A stretch of 64,000 bases of DNA, taken from the NCBI GenBank assembly GCA_937125225.1, contig CAKZLE010000034.1:62001-126000 (forward strand), written 5' to 3'. A program made the position numbers and the translations under genes. Of the stretch, positions 1 through 8,361 are shown piece after piece; the first letter of the stretch is position 1, and each line of letters starts with the position of its first letter. Under the pieces are notes generated by a model. It saw only the letters and a list, made by a program, of their open reading frames with translations, was not told the origin of the DNA and made no database searches. This DNA comes from an uncultured Spirochaetia bacterium (GTDB taxonomy: Bacteria; Spirochaetota; Spirochaetia; CAKZLE01).

Positions 1-975
1 ACATTCAGCGATCTTATCTGCATGTTCCTGCATCTTCTCAGATACCGCATTGAGGGACGAATGAATATCTTGACTGTTGAATCTGATCCCGTGTAGAGCT
101 TCCATCATAGCCTTCACCATGTCGGGGACAAGAGAGTCTGAGAAGATATGGACCTCTTCGATCTTTCCATGCTTCGTATCAAAATGAAAACTCATCTTTC
201 CCCAGTCGAAGCGGTGTGAGATCTCATATTCGAACTCTGGTGTCTTTCCGAATCTCCAGTCCCAATCTCTCATCTTATCGTAATAGGAGGTGAGATGGGG
301 GATCTCTGTGATCGTATCATAGGAGAGCTCTTCGATCTCGCATCTCTCACCATAGGTCTTAAAGAACTCCTCGACGATCTGTGCGGTCAACTCTTCATGG
401 GTTATATCAGGTTTGTATTCGACAAGGTTTGTCACTCGTGATTTGACGGATTTGATCCCTTTAGCCTTCAGCTTATCCTTGTCTGGAGTGAGGTATTCTC
501 CCAAACGGGTCATATCGGCATTGATGAGCATCGTCCCATGATGGAAGGCTCGCTCCTTGGAGAGTTTGAAGGCACTTCCTGAGAATTTCCTCTCATCTAC
601 GATCAGGTCATTCCTGCCTGATGCAGTCGCTTCGATCCCGAGATTCCTCAATGCACCGATGATGATACTGTTATTTCTTTCTTTACTGTATTCAGCCCTG
701 CTGGACATGAAGGTGAAGTTGGTGTTTCCCAGATCATGGTATACTGCGCCACCACCACTCTGGCGTCTAGCGAGTTTTACCCCATCGTTCTCCATCTGTT
801 CCAGATTACACTCCTGCCAGGGGTTCTGATACCGACCGATGACTACCGTAGGACTGTTTCTCCAGAGAAAGAGGACATTCTGATTTGGATCCATATCATG
901 GTAGAGCCAGTCCTCAGTAGCCAGGTTCAGCCAGGGATCGAACTCTTTTGCAAAGAATACTTTAACAGAACTCAT
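1..975 (-). CDS. lplA: lipoate-protein ligase A (C-terminus beyond window edge)
   Basis: Attaches lipoate, through lipoyl-AMP, to lysines of E2 and GcvH lipoyl domains in the cytoplasm. The translation begins MSSVKVFFAKEFDPW and carries the family motifs RRQSGGGAVYHDLGN (lipoate/ATP pocket) and a GRNDLIV...KFSGSAF stretch with the catalytic-site lysine. The frame stays open to base 1, so 325 residues are visible and the stop lies outside the window. Start chosen at 975: a GGAGAG sits 7-9 nt upstream, and the promoter -10 box (1009-1014) rules out the in-frame ATG at 1005. The E2-like protein at 3241-4095 is a possible relative in function, but it shows no lipoyl domain. Confidence 0.9.
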   Translation of the reverse strand, partial: MSSVKVFFAKEFDPWLNLATEDWLYHDMDPNQNVLFLWRNSPTVVIGRYQNPWQECNLEQMENDGVKLARRQSGGGAVYHDLGNTNFTFMSSRAEYSKERNNSIIIGALRNLGIEATASGRNDLIVDERKFSGSAFKLSKERAFHHGTMLINADMTRLGEYLTPDKDKLKAKGIKSVKSRVTNLVEYKPDITHEELTAQIVEEFFKTYGERCEIEELSYDTITEIPHLTSYYDKMRDWDWRFGKTPEFEYEISHRFDWGKMSFHFDTKHGKIEEVHIFSDSLVPDMVKAMMEALHGIRFNSQDIHSSLNAVSEKMQEHADKIAEC

Positions 976-1008
976 ATCTTCTCTCCAGATTACAGGTATT
1001 TTCATCAT

Positions 1009-1037
1009 ATCATAGTTAGAGGAGAGGAAAAAAGCAA
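1009..1037 (-). promoter_or_regulatory. sigma-70-type promoter of lplA
   Basis: On the minus strand, TTGCTT (1032-1037), a 17-nt spacer and TATGAT (1009-1014). Transcription would begin near 1003 and leave about 28 nt of leader with a GGAGAG ribosome site before the 975 start. Confidence 0.6.
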
Positions 1038-1090
1038 TAACACCGGAGACCAGTGCTATCGCTCTATGATATGGATAATATGAGAATGGT

Positions 1091-1267
1091 TTAGAGATAG
1101 AAGCGGAGAATGATACTTCCGGTCGTATTTGTTGTTGATAGACTCGTGGGGATGACATCACCAGGATCTGAACCATACGCATACGTAGCCTCACCTTCGA
1201 GATTCCTTATGGTGAATGAGAGCTCTCCAGATAGGGAGCAATGATCAGTGATAGAATACTCGGCACC
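1091..1267 (-). pseudogene. possible gene remnant, open frame without start codon
   Basis: This is the only protein-like stretch in the 437-bp gap between lplA and rsmE. The minus-strand frame runs 59 codons from a stop at 1268-1270 to TAA at 1091 with no usable start. It reads like a beta-rich segment (GELSFTIRNLEGEATYAYG). I do not recognise the family. It may be the tail of a decayed gene or chance; nothing else is apparent in the gap apart from the two promoters. Confidence 0.2.
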
Positions 1268-1376
1268 TCATACAGGGGAGGACTTTGCTATTCTCAAACA
1301 TGTTGCAGGGGCATACATCCCTATTAAAGAGTGCTGTACTATGTTTGGATTTCTATCTCTTTCGAGAGTGAAATCC

Positions 1377-1405
1377 TTGGGTCAACTTTTGAAACATGGT
1401 ATAAC
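1377..1405 (+). promoter_or_regulatory. promoter of rsmE, apparently leaderless
   Basis: TTGGGT (1377-1382), 17-nt spacer, TATAAC (1400-1405). Only 7 nt separate the -10 box from the ATG at 1413, so the transcript would begin at or next to the start codon. No Shine-Dalgarno sequence precedes the ATG, which agrees with a leaderless mRNA. Confidence 0.5.
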
Positions 1406-1412
1406 AAGATAT

Positions 1413-2138
1413 ATGAATATTATCCTGTTTGATAAGCGGCCTGAAGAAGATCTCATCCCGATGAGTGATGAGCGGGCAAGACATATGAAGAAGATCCTCA
1501 AAGTAGTACCTGGAGACCAGGTGCTGATGGGGCTCATAGATGGCCTAATGGGGAATGCGACAGTCAAAGAGATCAGTGAGGAAGGGGTCAGGATAGATTG
1601 GGAGCCAACGTTAGAGTCGACCCCCTTCTCTCCGGTAGAGCTAGTCGTAGCCCAGGTGAGACCTATCTGCATGAAGAGGATCCTTCGGGAGGCGGTGAGT
1701 CTTGGGGTCCGGAAGATCCATGTCGTAGGGGCAGACACTGCTGAGAAGTCCTATGCAAGATCACATCTGTGGACGAAAGGGGAGTATAAGAGCTATCTCC
1801 TCCATGGGGCGACACAGTCAGTCTCTACGAAGATCCCCGAGTGTATCACCTATCGATCGGTCGACCAGTTGGACTTCGATGATATTCCCACTCGAATCCT
1901 CCTTGATAATATCCATCCTGCCGGTGATATCATGGATATTCCCATAAGTGAACCGGTAGTCCTTGCCATTGGTCCCGAAAGAGGATGGACAGATCGAGAG
2001 CGAGCTGTCTTCACAGATAGAGGCTTCTGTTCAGTGGGGATGGGCGATCGTGTACTACGAACTGAGACAGCTTGCTCTGCAGGCCTTGGTATCATCATAG
2101 GACGTCTAAGATTGGTTGCACTTGAAACTCATCTTTGA
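1413..2138 (+). CDS. rsmE: 16S rRNA (uracil1498-N3)-methyltransferase RsmE
   Basis: SPOUT-class methyltransferase that methylates U1498 of 16S rRNA in the 30S subunit. 241 residues, the normal family length. An N-terminal PUA-like part (MSDERARHMKKILKVVPGD) is followed by the knotted SAM-binding domain with AIGPERGWTDRE and the C-terminal MGDRVLRTETACSAGL motif. The frame is open upstream to 1248, but that extension has no family match; the ATG at 1413 gives the canonical N-terminus (MNIILFDKRP) and fits the promoter. It is followed by a small membrane protein gene and thyX in the same direction, a probable short operon. Confidence 0.93.
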   Translation: MNIILFDKRPEEDLIPMSDERARHMKKILKVVPGDQVLMGLIDGLMGNATVKEISEEGVRIDWEPTLESTPFSPVELVVAQVRPICMKRILREAVSLGVRKIHVVGADTAEKSYARSHLWTKGEYKSYLLHGATQSVSTKIPECITYRSVDQLDFDDIPTRILLDNIHPAGDIMDIPISEPVVLAIGPERGWTDRERAVFTDRGFCSVGMGDRVLRTETACSAGLGIIIGRLRLVALETHL

Positions 2139-2173
2139 TACACTTCATATACATTTCTCAAAGGGAGTTGATT

Positions 2174-2392
2174 ATGGATTTTTGGTTTGCAATCGTTATG
2201 ATCGTATTGGTAGGATCCATGACAGGAGTCTTGAAAAGCTATTTTGACCATAAGAAAGGTGGTGAAGTCTCTGAGAAGGCTCTCAGTGAACTCCAGATGC
2301 GAATAGATGCACAGGATGAGCGGATCAAGAATCTTGAGACGATCATCTTCGAACTGGAGAAAGAACGTAGATTCGATACCTTGAATAATTAA
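2174..2392 (+). CDS. small membrane protein with coiled-coil tail
   Basis: 72 residues. Start at 2174, preceded by AAGGGAG (2161-2167); the longer frame from 2135 lacks such a site. An N-terminal membrane segment (WFAIVMIVLVGSMTGVL, about residues 4-20) is followed by a basic stretch and a heptad-like helix (SEKALSELQMRIDAQDERIKNLETI in outline, residues 33-57). The layout recalls PspB or envelope-stress accessory proteins, but sequence identity with a named family is not evident to me. It lies 35 bp after rsmE and 21 bp before thyX. Confidence 0.65.
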   Translation: MDFWFAIVMIVLVGSMTGVLKSYFDHKKGGEVSEKALSELQMRIDAQDERIKNLETIIFELEKERRFDTLNN

Positions 2393-2413
2393 ACAACACA
2401 GATTGGAGGAGTC

Positions 2414-3244
2414 ATGGCTCATTGTATAGTTCCAGAGGCGGAGGCGATTCTCGATAAGGAATATCCGGTATTAGATAAGGGGTTCGTTCGTCTTGTCGAT
2501 TATCTAGGTTCTGATGAGAGGATCGTTCAGGCTGCAAGAGTCTCTTATGCTGGAGGGACAAAGACCTATAGGAAAGATAGTGGTCTGATAAATTATCTCC
2601 TGAGAAACGGACATACCTCTCCTTTCGAGCAGGTCAATCTTACCTTCCATGTGAAGATGCCTATCTTCGTGGCAAGACAATGGATTCGTCATAGAACAGC
2701 AAAACTCAATGAGATCTCAGGTCGTTACAGTGTCATGTCCGATGAATGTTATATACCCGATGGGGCTAAGATCGCATTTCAGAGCGAAGACAATAAACAG
2801 GGTAGGAAAGCTGAACCAGTATCTGAAGAGATGCAACAGAAGGTAATTGAGCTCTTGAGAGCAGATCAGAAGCGATCATATGAGACCTATGAGGAACTCC
2901 TCGATCTTGATATCGCTCGTGAACTCGCACGAGTCAATCTTCCTTTAAGTCTGTATACTCAATGGTATTGGCAGATGGATCTTCATAATCTATTCCATTT
3001 TCTCAACCTGAGAATGGATAGTCATGCCCAGTACGAGATCAGAGCCTATGCGGATCAGATCTTCGAACTCACGAAACTCGTCTGTCCGATGGCGTGTGAA
3101 GCGTTCATGGATCATAGACTCAATGGTGTTGCTCTATCAGGACCAGAGGCCGATGCGGTCAGAGCTCTTCTCGCAGGAGAGGAGATACCACTGACAGGAC
3201 GTGCTAAAGAGATATTCACAGGCAAATTTGATTCAAAAGCTTAA
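2414..3244 (+). CDS. thyX: FAD-dependent thymidylate synthase ThyX
   Basis: Makes dTMP from dUMP with methylene-tetrahydrofolate and FAD/NADPH, in place of ThyA. 276 residues. The ThyX signature is present as RHRTAKLNEISGRY (around residues 93-106), a good match to RHRxxSxNExSxRY with Ala-Lys for the usual middle residues. The C-terminal helix has YEIRAYADQIFELTKLVCP, also typical. GGAGG at 2405-2409 fixes the start. Last gene of the rsmE unit; its last 4 bp overlap the end of the convergent E2-like gene. Use of ThyX is common in spirochaetes. Confidence 0.95.
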   Translation: MAHCIVPEAEAILDKEYPVLDKGFVRLVDYLGSDERIVQAARVSYAGGTKTYRKDSGLINYLLRNGHTSPFEQVNLTFHVKMPIFVARQWIRHRTAKLNEISGRYSVMSDECYIPDGAKIAFQSEDNKQGRKAEPVSEEMQQKVIELLRADQKRSYETYEELLDLDIARELARVNLPLSLYTQWYWQMDLHNLFHFLNLRMDSHAQYEIRAYADQIFELTKLVCPMACEAFMDHRLNGVALSGPEADAVRALLAGEEIPLTGRAKEIFTGKFDSKA

Positions 3245-4095
3245 TGAACCTCTGAGAGATCTGGAGCCTCATCAAGAGTCTCTGGATGCTCGAGGTGATA
3301 TTGCAGGAGTTTCATGGTCTTCATGAAATAGAATCCCTCTGCTATCCGCTCATCCACCGTGATCCCCATCTCCATGGTATCCTTTATGTACTCATTGTCC
3401 TTATCATCGATCAATCTTTTTCTGTGGAGCTTTCCCATGGTGACGAACAGCGAGGTGGTTCCCCATTCATAGAGATGGTGAAAGGGAGGGTTCGCTACGT
3501 TGATACTTCCGAGGTTAGCGATGAAGGTCGATACATGTAATCCATCCACCTCTTGAAGGGCTTTTGGGTATTTTCCGATGGTATCGAGCCACTTGAGGAT
3601 TCTGAATACGAACTTCAGCAGGAACTTTGGTAGCTTGAGAAAATTCTTGATGATCGCTTCATCCCCACTCTCATCACTTGTCCTTGCCTCTTCGATAGCA
3701 TCATAGGTGATTCTTGCGATCTCCTCGAAAGTCATTTCGGGTTGGAACTTCACGATCGCATTTCTTTCCGGTGCCTCTTCGGTCAGATCTTTCTTTACGA
3801 CGAAGTTGAAGGAGTATTCCTGTCGCTGCCAATAGTGGTAGTTTGATATGAATCTGTTCATAGCAGGCTTTAACGCCATAGTCCGTAACATCGAAGCAAG
3901 AACGACATCAAAGAGACGATATTTTTTCGTTCCAGCCTCTTTATTCTTCATGCGAATATAATTGACTGCATTGGTCATCTCAACCTCTATCCCATAATAG
4001 ACAAGAGAGTCACATCTCTTCTGCATGAGGTAGGGGAACATCTGGTTATATATCTTTATATCTGTAGCGAGTGTCGCATCATTCCGTTTTGGCAT
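3241..4095 (-). CDS. 2-oxoacid dehydrogenase E2-like acyltransferase domain protein, catalytic His absent
   Basis: 284 residues resembling the catalytic core of dihydrolipoamide acyltransferase / chloramphenicol acetyltransferase-fold proteins, with no lipoyl or peripheral-subunit-binding domain. The C-terminal motif that should read DHRxxDG is DERIAEG (about residue 255), so the general-base histidine and the following Asp are both changed. It may bind an acyl-CoA or serve structurally rather than catalyse. Start at 4095 (MPKRNDATL) is preceded by AAAAGGA; the in-frame TTG at 4110 has no such site. Tail-to-tail with thyX. Stand-alone E2-like proteins of this type occur in other anaerobes, from memory; the function is unknown. 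Confidence 0.7.
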   Translation of the reverse strand: MPKRNDATLATDIKIYNQMFPYLMQKRCDSLVYYGIEVEMTNAVNYIRMKNKEAGTKKYRLFDVVLASMLRTMALKPAMNRFISNYHYWQRQEYSFNFVVKKDLTEEAPERNAIVKFQPEMTFEEIARITYDAIEEARTSDESGDEAIIKNFLKLPKFLLKFVFRILKWLDTIGKYPKALQEVDGLHVSTFIANLGSINVANPPFHHLYEWGTTSLFVTMGKLHRKRLIDDKDNEYIKDTMEMGITVDERIAEGFYFMKTMKLLQYHLEHPETLDEAPDLSEVH

Positions 4096-4141
4096 ATAGT
4101 TCCTTTTCAATGGTACCTGACATATTCAGGAAAGTTGTCAA

Positions 4142-4170
4142 ATTATACTGTGGTTCGACTATTCAAGCAA
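4142..4170 (-). promoter_or_regulatory. promoter of the E2-like gene
   Basis: TTGCTT (4165-4170), 17-nt spacer, TATAAT (4142-4147) on the minus strand. It overlaps the stop end of the upstream radical SAM gene, so the E2-like gene has its own strong promoter and a leader of about 40 nt. Confidence 0.65.
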
Positions 4171-5476
4171 GTTCAAATCTTCTTGAGTTGATCTTATTCA
4201 TATAGGACTGTTTCATTGCCTGTTCAAAACTCTCATTATCCTTATAGGAGTGACCGAATACCGGCTCCCATAAGGAGGGGTCTTCCATGCAGAGGTAGAA
4301 GAAAACAGACTCTCTCCATTGAGGAGAGAAGCTCTCATAGGCGGTCTTGAAGAGCCTCTCTTTGATCTCGAGCGGGTATGATGATTTACCGGCAGCATCG
4401 ATGAGGGGTATCTCTGTGACCCTCGTCTTCCTCCCCGCTTCTCTGAGTTGTTTGATCACCGGCTTGATGAAGGTCAGTGTTCCTAGCGAGATCATAGCTA
4501 CCTCTTCAGGTGAGAAGAGCTCCTGTACCCGGGAGATGACTGTAAGGTAGTCCTCCTCCCATCTGTCATACCAGATCATCGGATGGAAATGGAAACCTAC
4601 GAGGAGGTTCTTATCTGCAGCTGCACGTGCAGCCTGTAGTCTTGCCTCTAATGTGGCTGTCAAATGCTCTTCAGCCTCGATAATTGCCGGTGTATTCAAT
4701 GACCAGGTAGCGATCACATTCGATGGCAATGGTTCTACACTCAACCAGTCGGTCCTTGCAGCCTTGGTCTTGAGTTCGAGAATGACATTCGGATGAGCGG
4801 TAGCAAAGGCAAAGAGGTCGGTGAGAAGGTTGTCTCTATCTCCCCACATGAGTGAATCTGAGGATTGTCCTGTCCCAATGTGATAGATCTCTTCAGGGTC
4901 CAACTCGAGTCTTGAGAGACTGCCTGCTAGGTCTTGATGGAAATAGACTCTATCCTGATCATAGAAGGATTGTATGGAACAGTAACTACATCCGAACCCA
5001 CATTGTTTGACTGCATCGAGTGTCTCGAGGTTACAGCAACGGGTCTTCTCCCCGGCGACAGGACATCTTCCCATCAATTTCTGATCTGATGAGATGGGTT
5101 CTACAACAATATCTTTTCTCTCTGAGAAAACTGGTGGTATGAAGTCCTCATAGGTGGTGATCTTCTCTCTGAGCGCTATGACAGCCTCTAGAAAACGAGA
5201 GACGATCTTCGAGCTTCGTGTCTTTCCTGTGAGTCTTTCCGTTCCGCTCTCATCCCATAGTTGTGAGATAGAAGGTTCCTCCCAGAGCGTAAGATCTACT
5301 GCTGCCTCACAGATCTTCCGTACGTTCTGTTGGGAGAGACGAAGTCTCTGTGCAGCCTCTTTGATGAACGACTGATCGGACTGTGAAAGTGTGGAGAATC
5401 CCGGTAGGGTCTCCCAGATCGATGCATCTATCACTATGGTAACTCCTGTGGAGAGATTGTATTGCTTGTTGTTCAT
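4163..5476 (-). CDS. spore photoproduct lyase-family radical SAM protein
   Basis: 437 residues. The CxxxCxxC cluster motif of radical SAM enzymes is C159-C163-C166 (CGFGCSYC), which fits the SplB-type layout: an N-terminal helical part, then the radical SAM barrel. SplB reverses spore photoproduct in DNA using SAM; this organism shows no sign of sporulation, so the substrate may be another DNA lesion or something else. It is divergent from uvrC with 52 bp between starts, which is consistent with a repair role. Start at 5476 (MNNKQYNL) is preferred because the longer frame would overlap uvrC and its promoter. Confidence 0.75.
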   Translation of the reverse strand: MNNKQYNLSTGVTIVIDASIWETLPGFSTLSQSDQSFIKEAAQRLRLSQQNVRKICEAAVDLTLWEEPSISQLWDESGTERLTGKTRSSKIVSRFLEAVIALREKITTYEDFIPPVFSERKDIVVEPISSDQKLMGRCPVAGEKTRCCNLETLDAVKQCGFGCSYCSIQSFYDQDRVYFHQDLAGSLSRLELDPEEIYHIGTGQSSDSLMWGDRDNLLTDLFAFATAHPNVILELKTKAARTDWLSVEPLPSNVIATWSLNTPAIIEAEEHLTATLEARLQAARAAADKNLLVGFHFHPMIWYDRWEEDYLTVISRVQELFSPEEVAMISLGTLTFIKPVIKQLREAGRKTRVTEIPLIDAAGKSSYPLEIKERLFKTAYESFSPQWRESVFFYLCMEDPSLWEPVFGHSYKDNESFEQAMKQSYMNKINSRRFELA

Positions 5477-5492
5477 GTTGGCAAGTAAGTTA

Positions 5493-5521
5493 TTGGAAAG
5501 TCCCCTAGATTTCTGTATATT
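5493..5521 (+). promoter_or_regulatory. promoter of uvrC, apparently leaderless
   Basis: TTGGAA (5493-5498), 17-nt spacer, TATATT (5516-5521), then 7 nt to the ATG at 5529. No room remains for a ribosome-binding site upstream of the start. I see no LexA-type palindrome here. Confidence 0.55.
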
Positions 5522-5528
5522 ATGAGGT

Positions 5529-7316
5529 ATGAGTTCAATCGATAAGCAAGTCAAAGAGATTCCCCATAAGCCCGGTGTATACCAGATGAAGAACAATAAG
5601 GGTAAGATCATCTATGTAGGGAAGGCAAAAGACCTTAAGAAGAGGGTCTCCTCCTACTTCTTGGCGAATCGGGATCTTAAGACGAGTATGCTCGTGAAGC
5701 ATATCGTTCATATCGAATATATCATCACCACCAACGAATATGAGGCTCTTATTCTCGAGAACAATCTGATCAAGCGTTGGAATCCAAAATATAATATCTC
5801 CTTGAAGGACGGGAAGACCTTTCCGGTCATCAGGATCACCAATGAGGATTATCCCCGGGTCTTTCGGACAAGGAGGGTCATCAAGGATGGTTCGACCTAT
5901 TTTGGTCCGTTCGCTGATGTGGGGAAACTCGATATCTATCTAGAACTCATCGATAAGCTCTTTCCTCTCCGTAAGTGCAAAGGAAAGCTGAAGATGCGTT
6001 ACAGCCCCTGTCTTTACTACCATATCGGTAAGTGTCAGGCACCTTGTGCCGGGAAGATAAGTAAAGAGGAGTATCAAAAACAGGTAGACCAGGTTAAGGC
6101 CTTTCTCTCTGGAAAGAGTTCTGATCTCTTAAGAAGACTTCAGGAGGAGATGAAGAGAGCCTCTATGGATCTAGCCTTCGAGAAGGCCGCTGAAGTGAGG
6201 GATACTATCGTTGCCATCCAATCGGTGAACACCCAACAGCAGGTAGAGGATTTTACTCTGACCCATAGGGATTATGCTGCTTGTATCATGAATGATCAGA
6301 TCTGCTCGATCTCACTATTTCAGATGATCGAAGGGAAGCTGATCGGTAGAGAGATGTTCAGAGCTGAGACCTCTTCGAACGAAGGTGAGGCCCTGAACTC
6401 TTTCATCATGCAGTTCTACACCGATTCTGATACCGTCCCAAGAGAACTGTATGTTTCTCATGATGTTGATAAGGAACTCCTCCAGAACTATTTCACGAAT
6501 GAGCTTGATAAACAGGTGAAGATACATACTCCTAAGCAGGGTAAACATCATAAGATCATCAGAATGGCACAAGAGAATGCAAGGCAGGATGTCACGAGAC
6601 GGAAGAGGGGTATGAAGAATATCGAGGGACTCAAGGAGTTAAAAGTCGTCCTAGGTCTCGAACACCTGCCGAAACGGATAGAAGGTTTCGATATAGCACA
6701 GCTGTCGGGGAAATACCCTGTAGCGTCTCTGATCTCCTTCTACGACGGGGTACCCGATAAGAAGCAGTATAGAAGATTCCATCTCAAGACCCTCGATGGG
6801 GCCATAGATGATTATGAAGCTATCCGAGAGGCCGTTGCCAGACGGTACACGAGGGTCATCAACGAAGAACTCGAGCAACCGAATCTGATCCTTATAGATG
6901 GTGGTAAGGGGCAGGTCAATGCCGCTAGAGAGATTCTTGAGAGTCTTGGGTTGTATCATATTCCTGTCATTGGTCTTGCTAAGGAGTTCGAAGAGATCCA
7001 TCGTCATGATGAGGATGAACCGATCAGATTACCTGAAGGCAATGAGGCTTTGAGAGTCCTTCAGGCTGTAAGAGATGAGACTCACCGGTTTGCTACCTCC
7101 TTGAACAAGAAGAAACGAGAGCAGGACTCCAAGTTCTCCCTGCTCGAATCGATACCAGGGATAGGACCAGTGAGAAGTAAGAAGATCATGCAGGAGTTCG
7201 GATCCCTTGATGCTATCCGGGATGCAGAGCTGACTCTTATTGCAAAGAGATGTGCCGTTACCATAGAACTTGCTGGTGAGATCCGGAGTGTCGTTACAAT
7301 GAGACTCGAGTCTTAA
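5529..7316 (+). CDS. uvrC: excinuclease ABC subunit C
   Basis: Makes the two incisions beside UvrB-bound DNA damage in nucleotide excision repair. 595 residues, full length. Order of domains: GIY-YIG nuclease (GVYQMKN...IIYVGKAKDLKKR, residues 15-45) for the 3' cut, a four-cysteine cluster region (RKCKGKL...CLYYHIGKCQAPC, about 148-172), UVR motif for UvrB contact (about 195-230), RNase-H-like 5' nuclease (FDIAQLSGKYPVAS; LILIDGGKGQVNAA), and a C-terminal helix-hairpin-helix (SIPGIGPVRSKKIMQEFGS). The last 23 bp overlap the convergent holA gene. Confidence 0.97.
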   Translation: MSSIDKQVKEIPHKPGVYQMKNNKGKIIYVGKAKDLKKRVSSYFLANRDLKTSMLVKHIVHIEYIITTNEYEALILENNLIKRWNPKYNISLKDGKTFPVIRITNEDYPRVFRTRRVIKDGSTYFGPFADVGKLDIYLELIDKLFPLRKCKGKLKMRYSPCLYYHIGKCQAPCAGKISKEEYQKQVDQVKAFLSGKSSDLLRRLQEEMKRASMDLAFEKAAEVRDTIVAIQSVNTQQQVEDFTLTHRDYAACIMNDQICSISLFQMIEGKLIGREMFRAETSSNEGEALNSFIMQFYTDSDTVPRELYVSHDVDKELLQNYFTNELDKQVKIHTPKQGKHHKIIRMAQENARQDVTRRKRGMKNIEGLKELKVVLGLEHLPKRIEGFDIAQLSGKYPVASLISFYDGVPDKKQYRRFHLKTLDGAIDDYEAIREAVARRYTRVINEELEQPNLILIDGGKGQVNAAREILESLGLYHIPVIGLAKEFEEIHRHDEDEPIRLPEGNEALRVLQAVRDETHRFATSLNKKKREQDSKFSLLESIPGIGPVRSKKIMQEFGSLDAIRDAELTLIAKRCAVTIELAGEIRSVVTMRLES

Positions 7317-8361
7317 GAAAGTCGTCTTTAGTGACTGGAACACCACCGTGACGGATGATCGTATAGATGAGCCGGTCGTAGAGGACAGGTTGTAGAGCAT
7401 TACCGAACTCTCTCATCTGTCCATCGATCGTGCAGATATATGAGATGATATGCTGGATATCGGGGAGGGTGTATCTATTCGATGCTTGATGATAGATCTT
7501 TTGATTATGCTTTCCTCTGATCGCTGCAGATTTCCCGAGAACTGCTGCCTTATTACAGGCTACCGATTCGGGTTCTCCCTCATCGATGAGGGACATGAAA
7601 GAGTAGAGCCTACGAAACTGCCAGAGTAAACCACCAAAGAGTTTTATCGGATCTGCTTCTCTACTGAGTTGCAGTGCCTGAAGGATCTCCAATGTTCCCT
7701 CAAGATCACGATCTGCAATCTTCTCGAAGAGGGTGAACACACTCTCAGATTTACTATGGAAGATATATTGCTCGATATCATCCTCAGTGATCTTCATCGG
7801 ACCAGCAGCCTCTTTCTCTTCATGGATGACTCCCATATAGGAGGCAAGTTGCTGTGAGACGACCTTGAGGTCTTGGGTATTGTTCTCAACGAGAGAGAGC
7901 ATCAGATCTACCGCATCACGAGTGATCTGAATGTTCTTGGAACGATAGTAGGAGATGATCCAATCCTTCTTCTGATTATCAAAGAGTTCCCAGAACATCT
8001 CACGCTGTTTTGTAGGTATCACTTTTGTGAGTGATGCATGTACGCTGTTCTGTGCACTTGTGATGATCAGGGTTGCCGTATCGGATGGGTTCTTCAGATA
8101 GGCTGCGATCATCTGAGCTTGTGCTGCCTTCAGATTCTCAGCTTCTGCCAAGATCACCAATCGATAGGGTGCGAACAGAGAGGCGTTCTGCAGGGCCGCA
8201 AGAATCTCTCCATTCTCTGTCTCAAAGGGATAGAACCTGTGGAGTTCGGCATCTTCTCCGGAGTTGAAATTTCTACAAAGGCTGAGAATCTCCTTGATCC
8301 GTTGTGACTTATTTCCAGATTCAGGACCAAGAAGCAGATAGGCGGGGAATGGTTTATTCAT
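7294..8361 (-). CDS. holA: DNA polymerase III subunit delta
   Basis: Opens the sliding clamp as part of the clamp loader. 355 residues. The N-terminus MNKPFPAYLLLGPESGNKSQRI matches the delta subunit's vestigial P-loop region, and the C-terminal collar domain is present (LFGGLLWQFRRLYSFMSL). It overlaps lexA by 8 bp and is probably translationally coupled to it; the tail overlaps uvrC. HolA is often the most diverged clamp-loader subunit, and this assignment rests on overall pattern rather than on a catalytic motif. Confidence 0.8.
   Translation of the reverse strand: MNKPFPAYLLLGPESGNKSQRIKEILSLCRNFNSGEDAELHRFYPFETENGEILAALQNASLFAPYRLVILAEAENLKAAQAQMIAAYLKNPSDTATLIITSAQNSVHASLTKVIPTKQREMFWELFDNQKKDWIISYYRSKNIQITRDAVDLMLSLVENNTQDLKVVSQQLASYMGVIHEEKEAAGPMKITEDDIEQYIFHSKSESVFTLFEKIADRDLEGTLEILQALQLSREADPIKLFGGLLWQFRRLYSFMSLIDEGEPESVACNKAAVLGKSAAIRGKHNQKIYHQASNRYTLPDIQHIISYICTIDGQMREFGNALQPVLYDRLIYTIIRHGGVPVTKDDFLKTRVSL

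Noticed and set aside
736-1083. 115-codon plus-strand frame
   Set aside because: It lies antisense to lplA, whose motifs are unambiguous.
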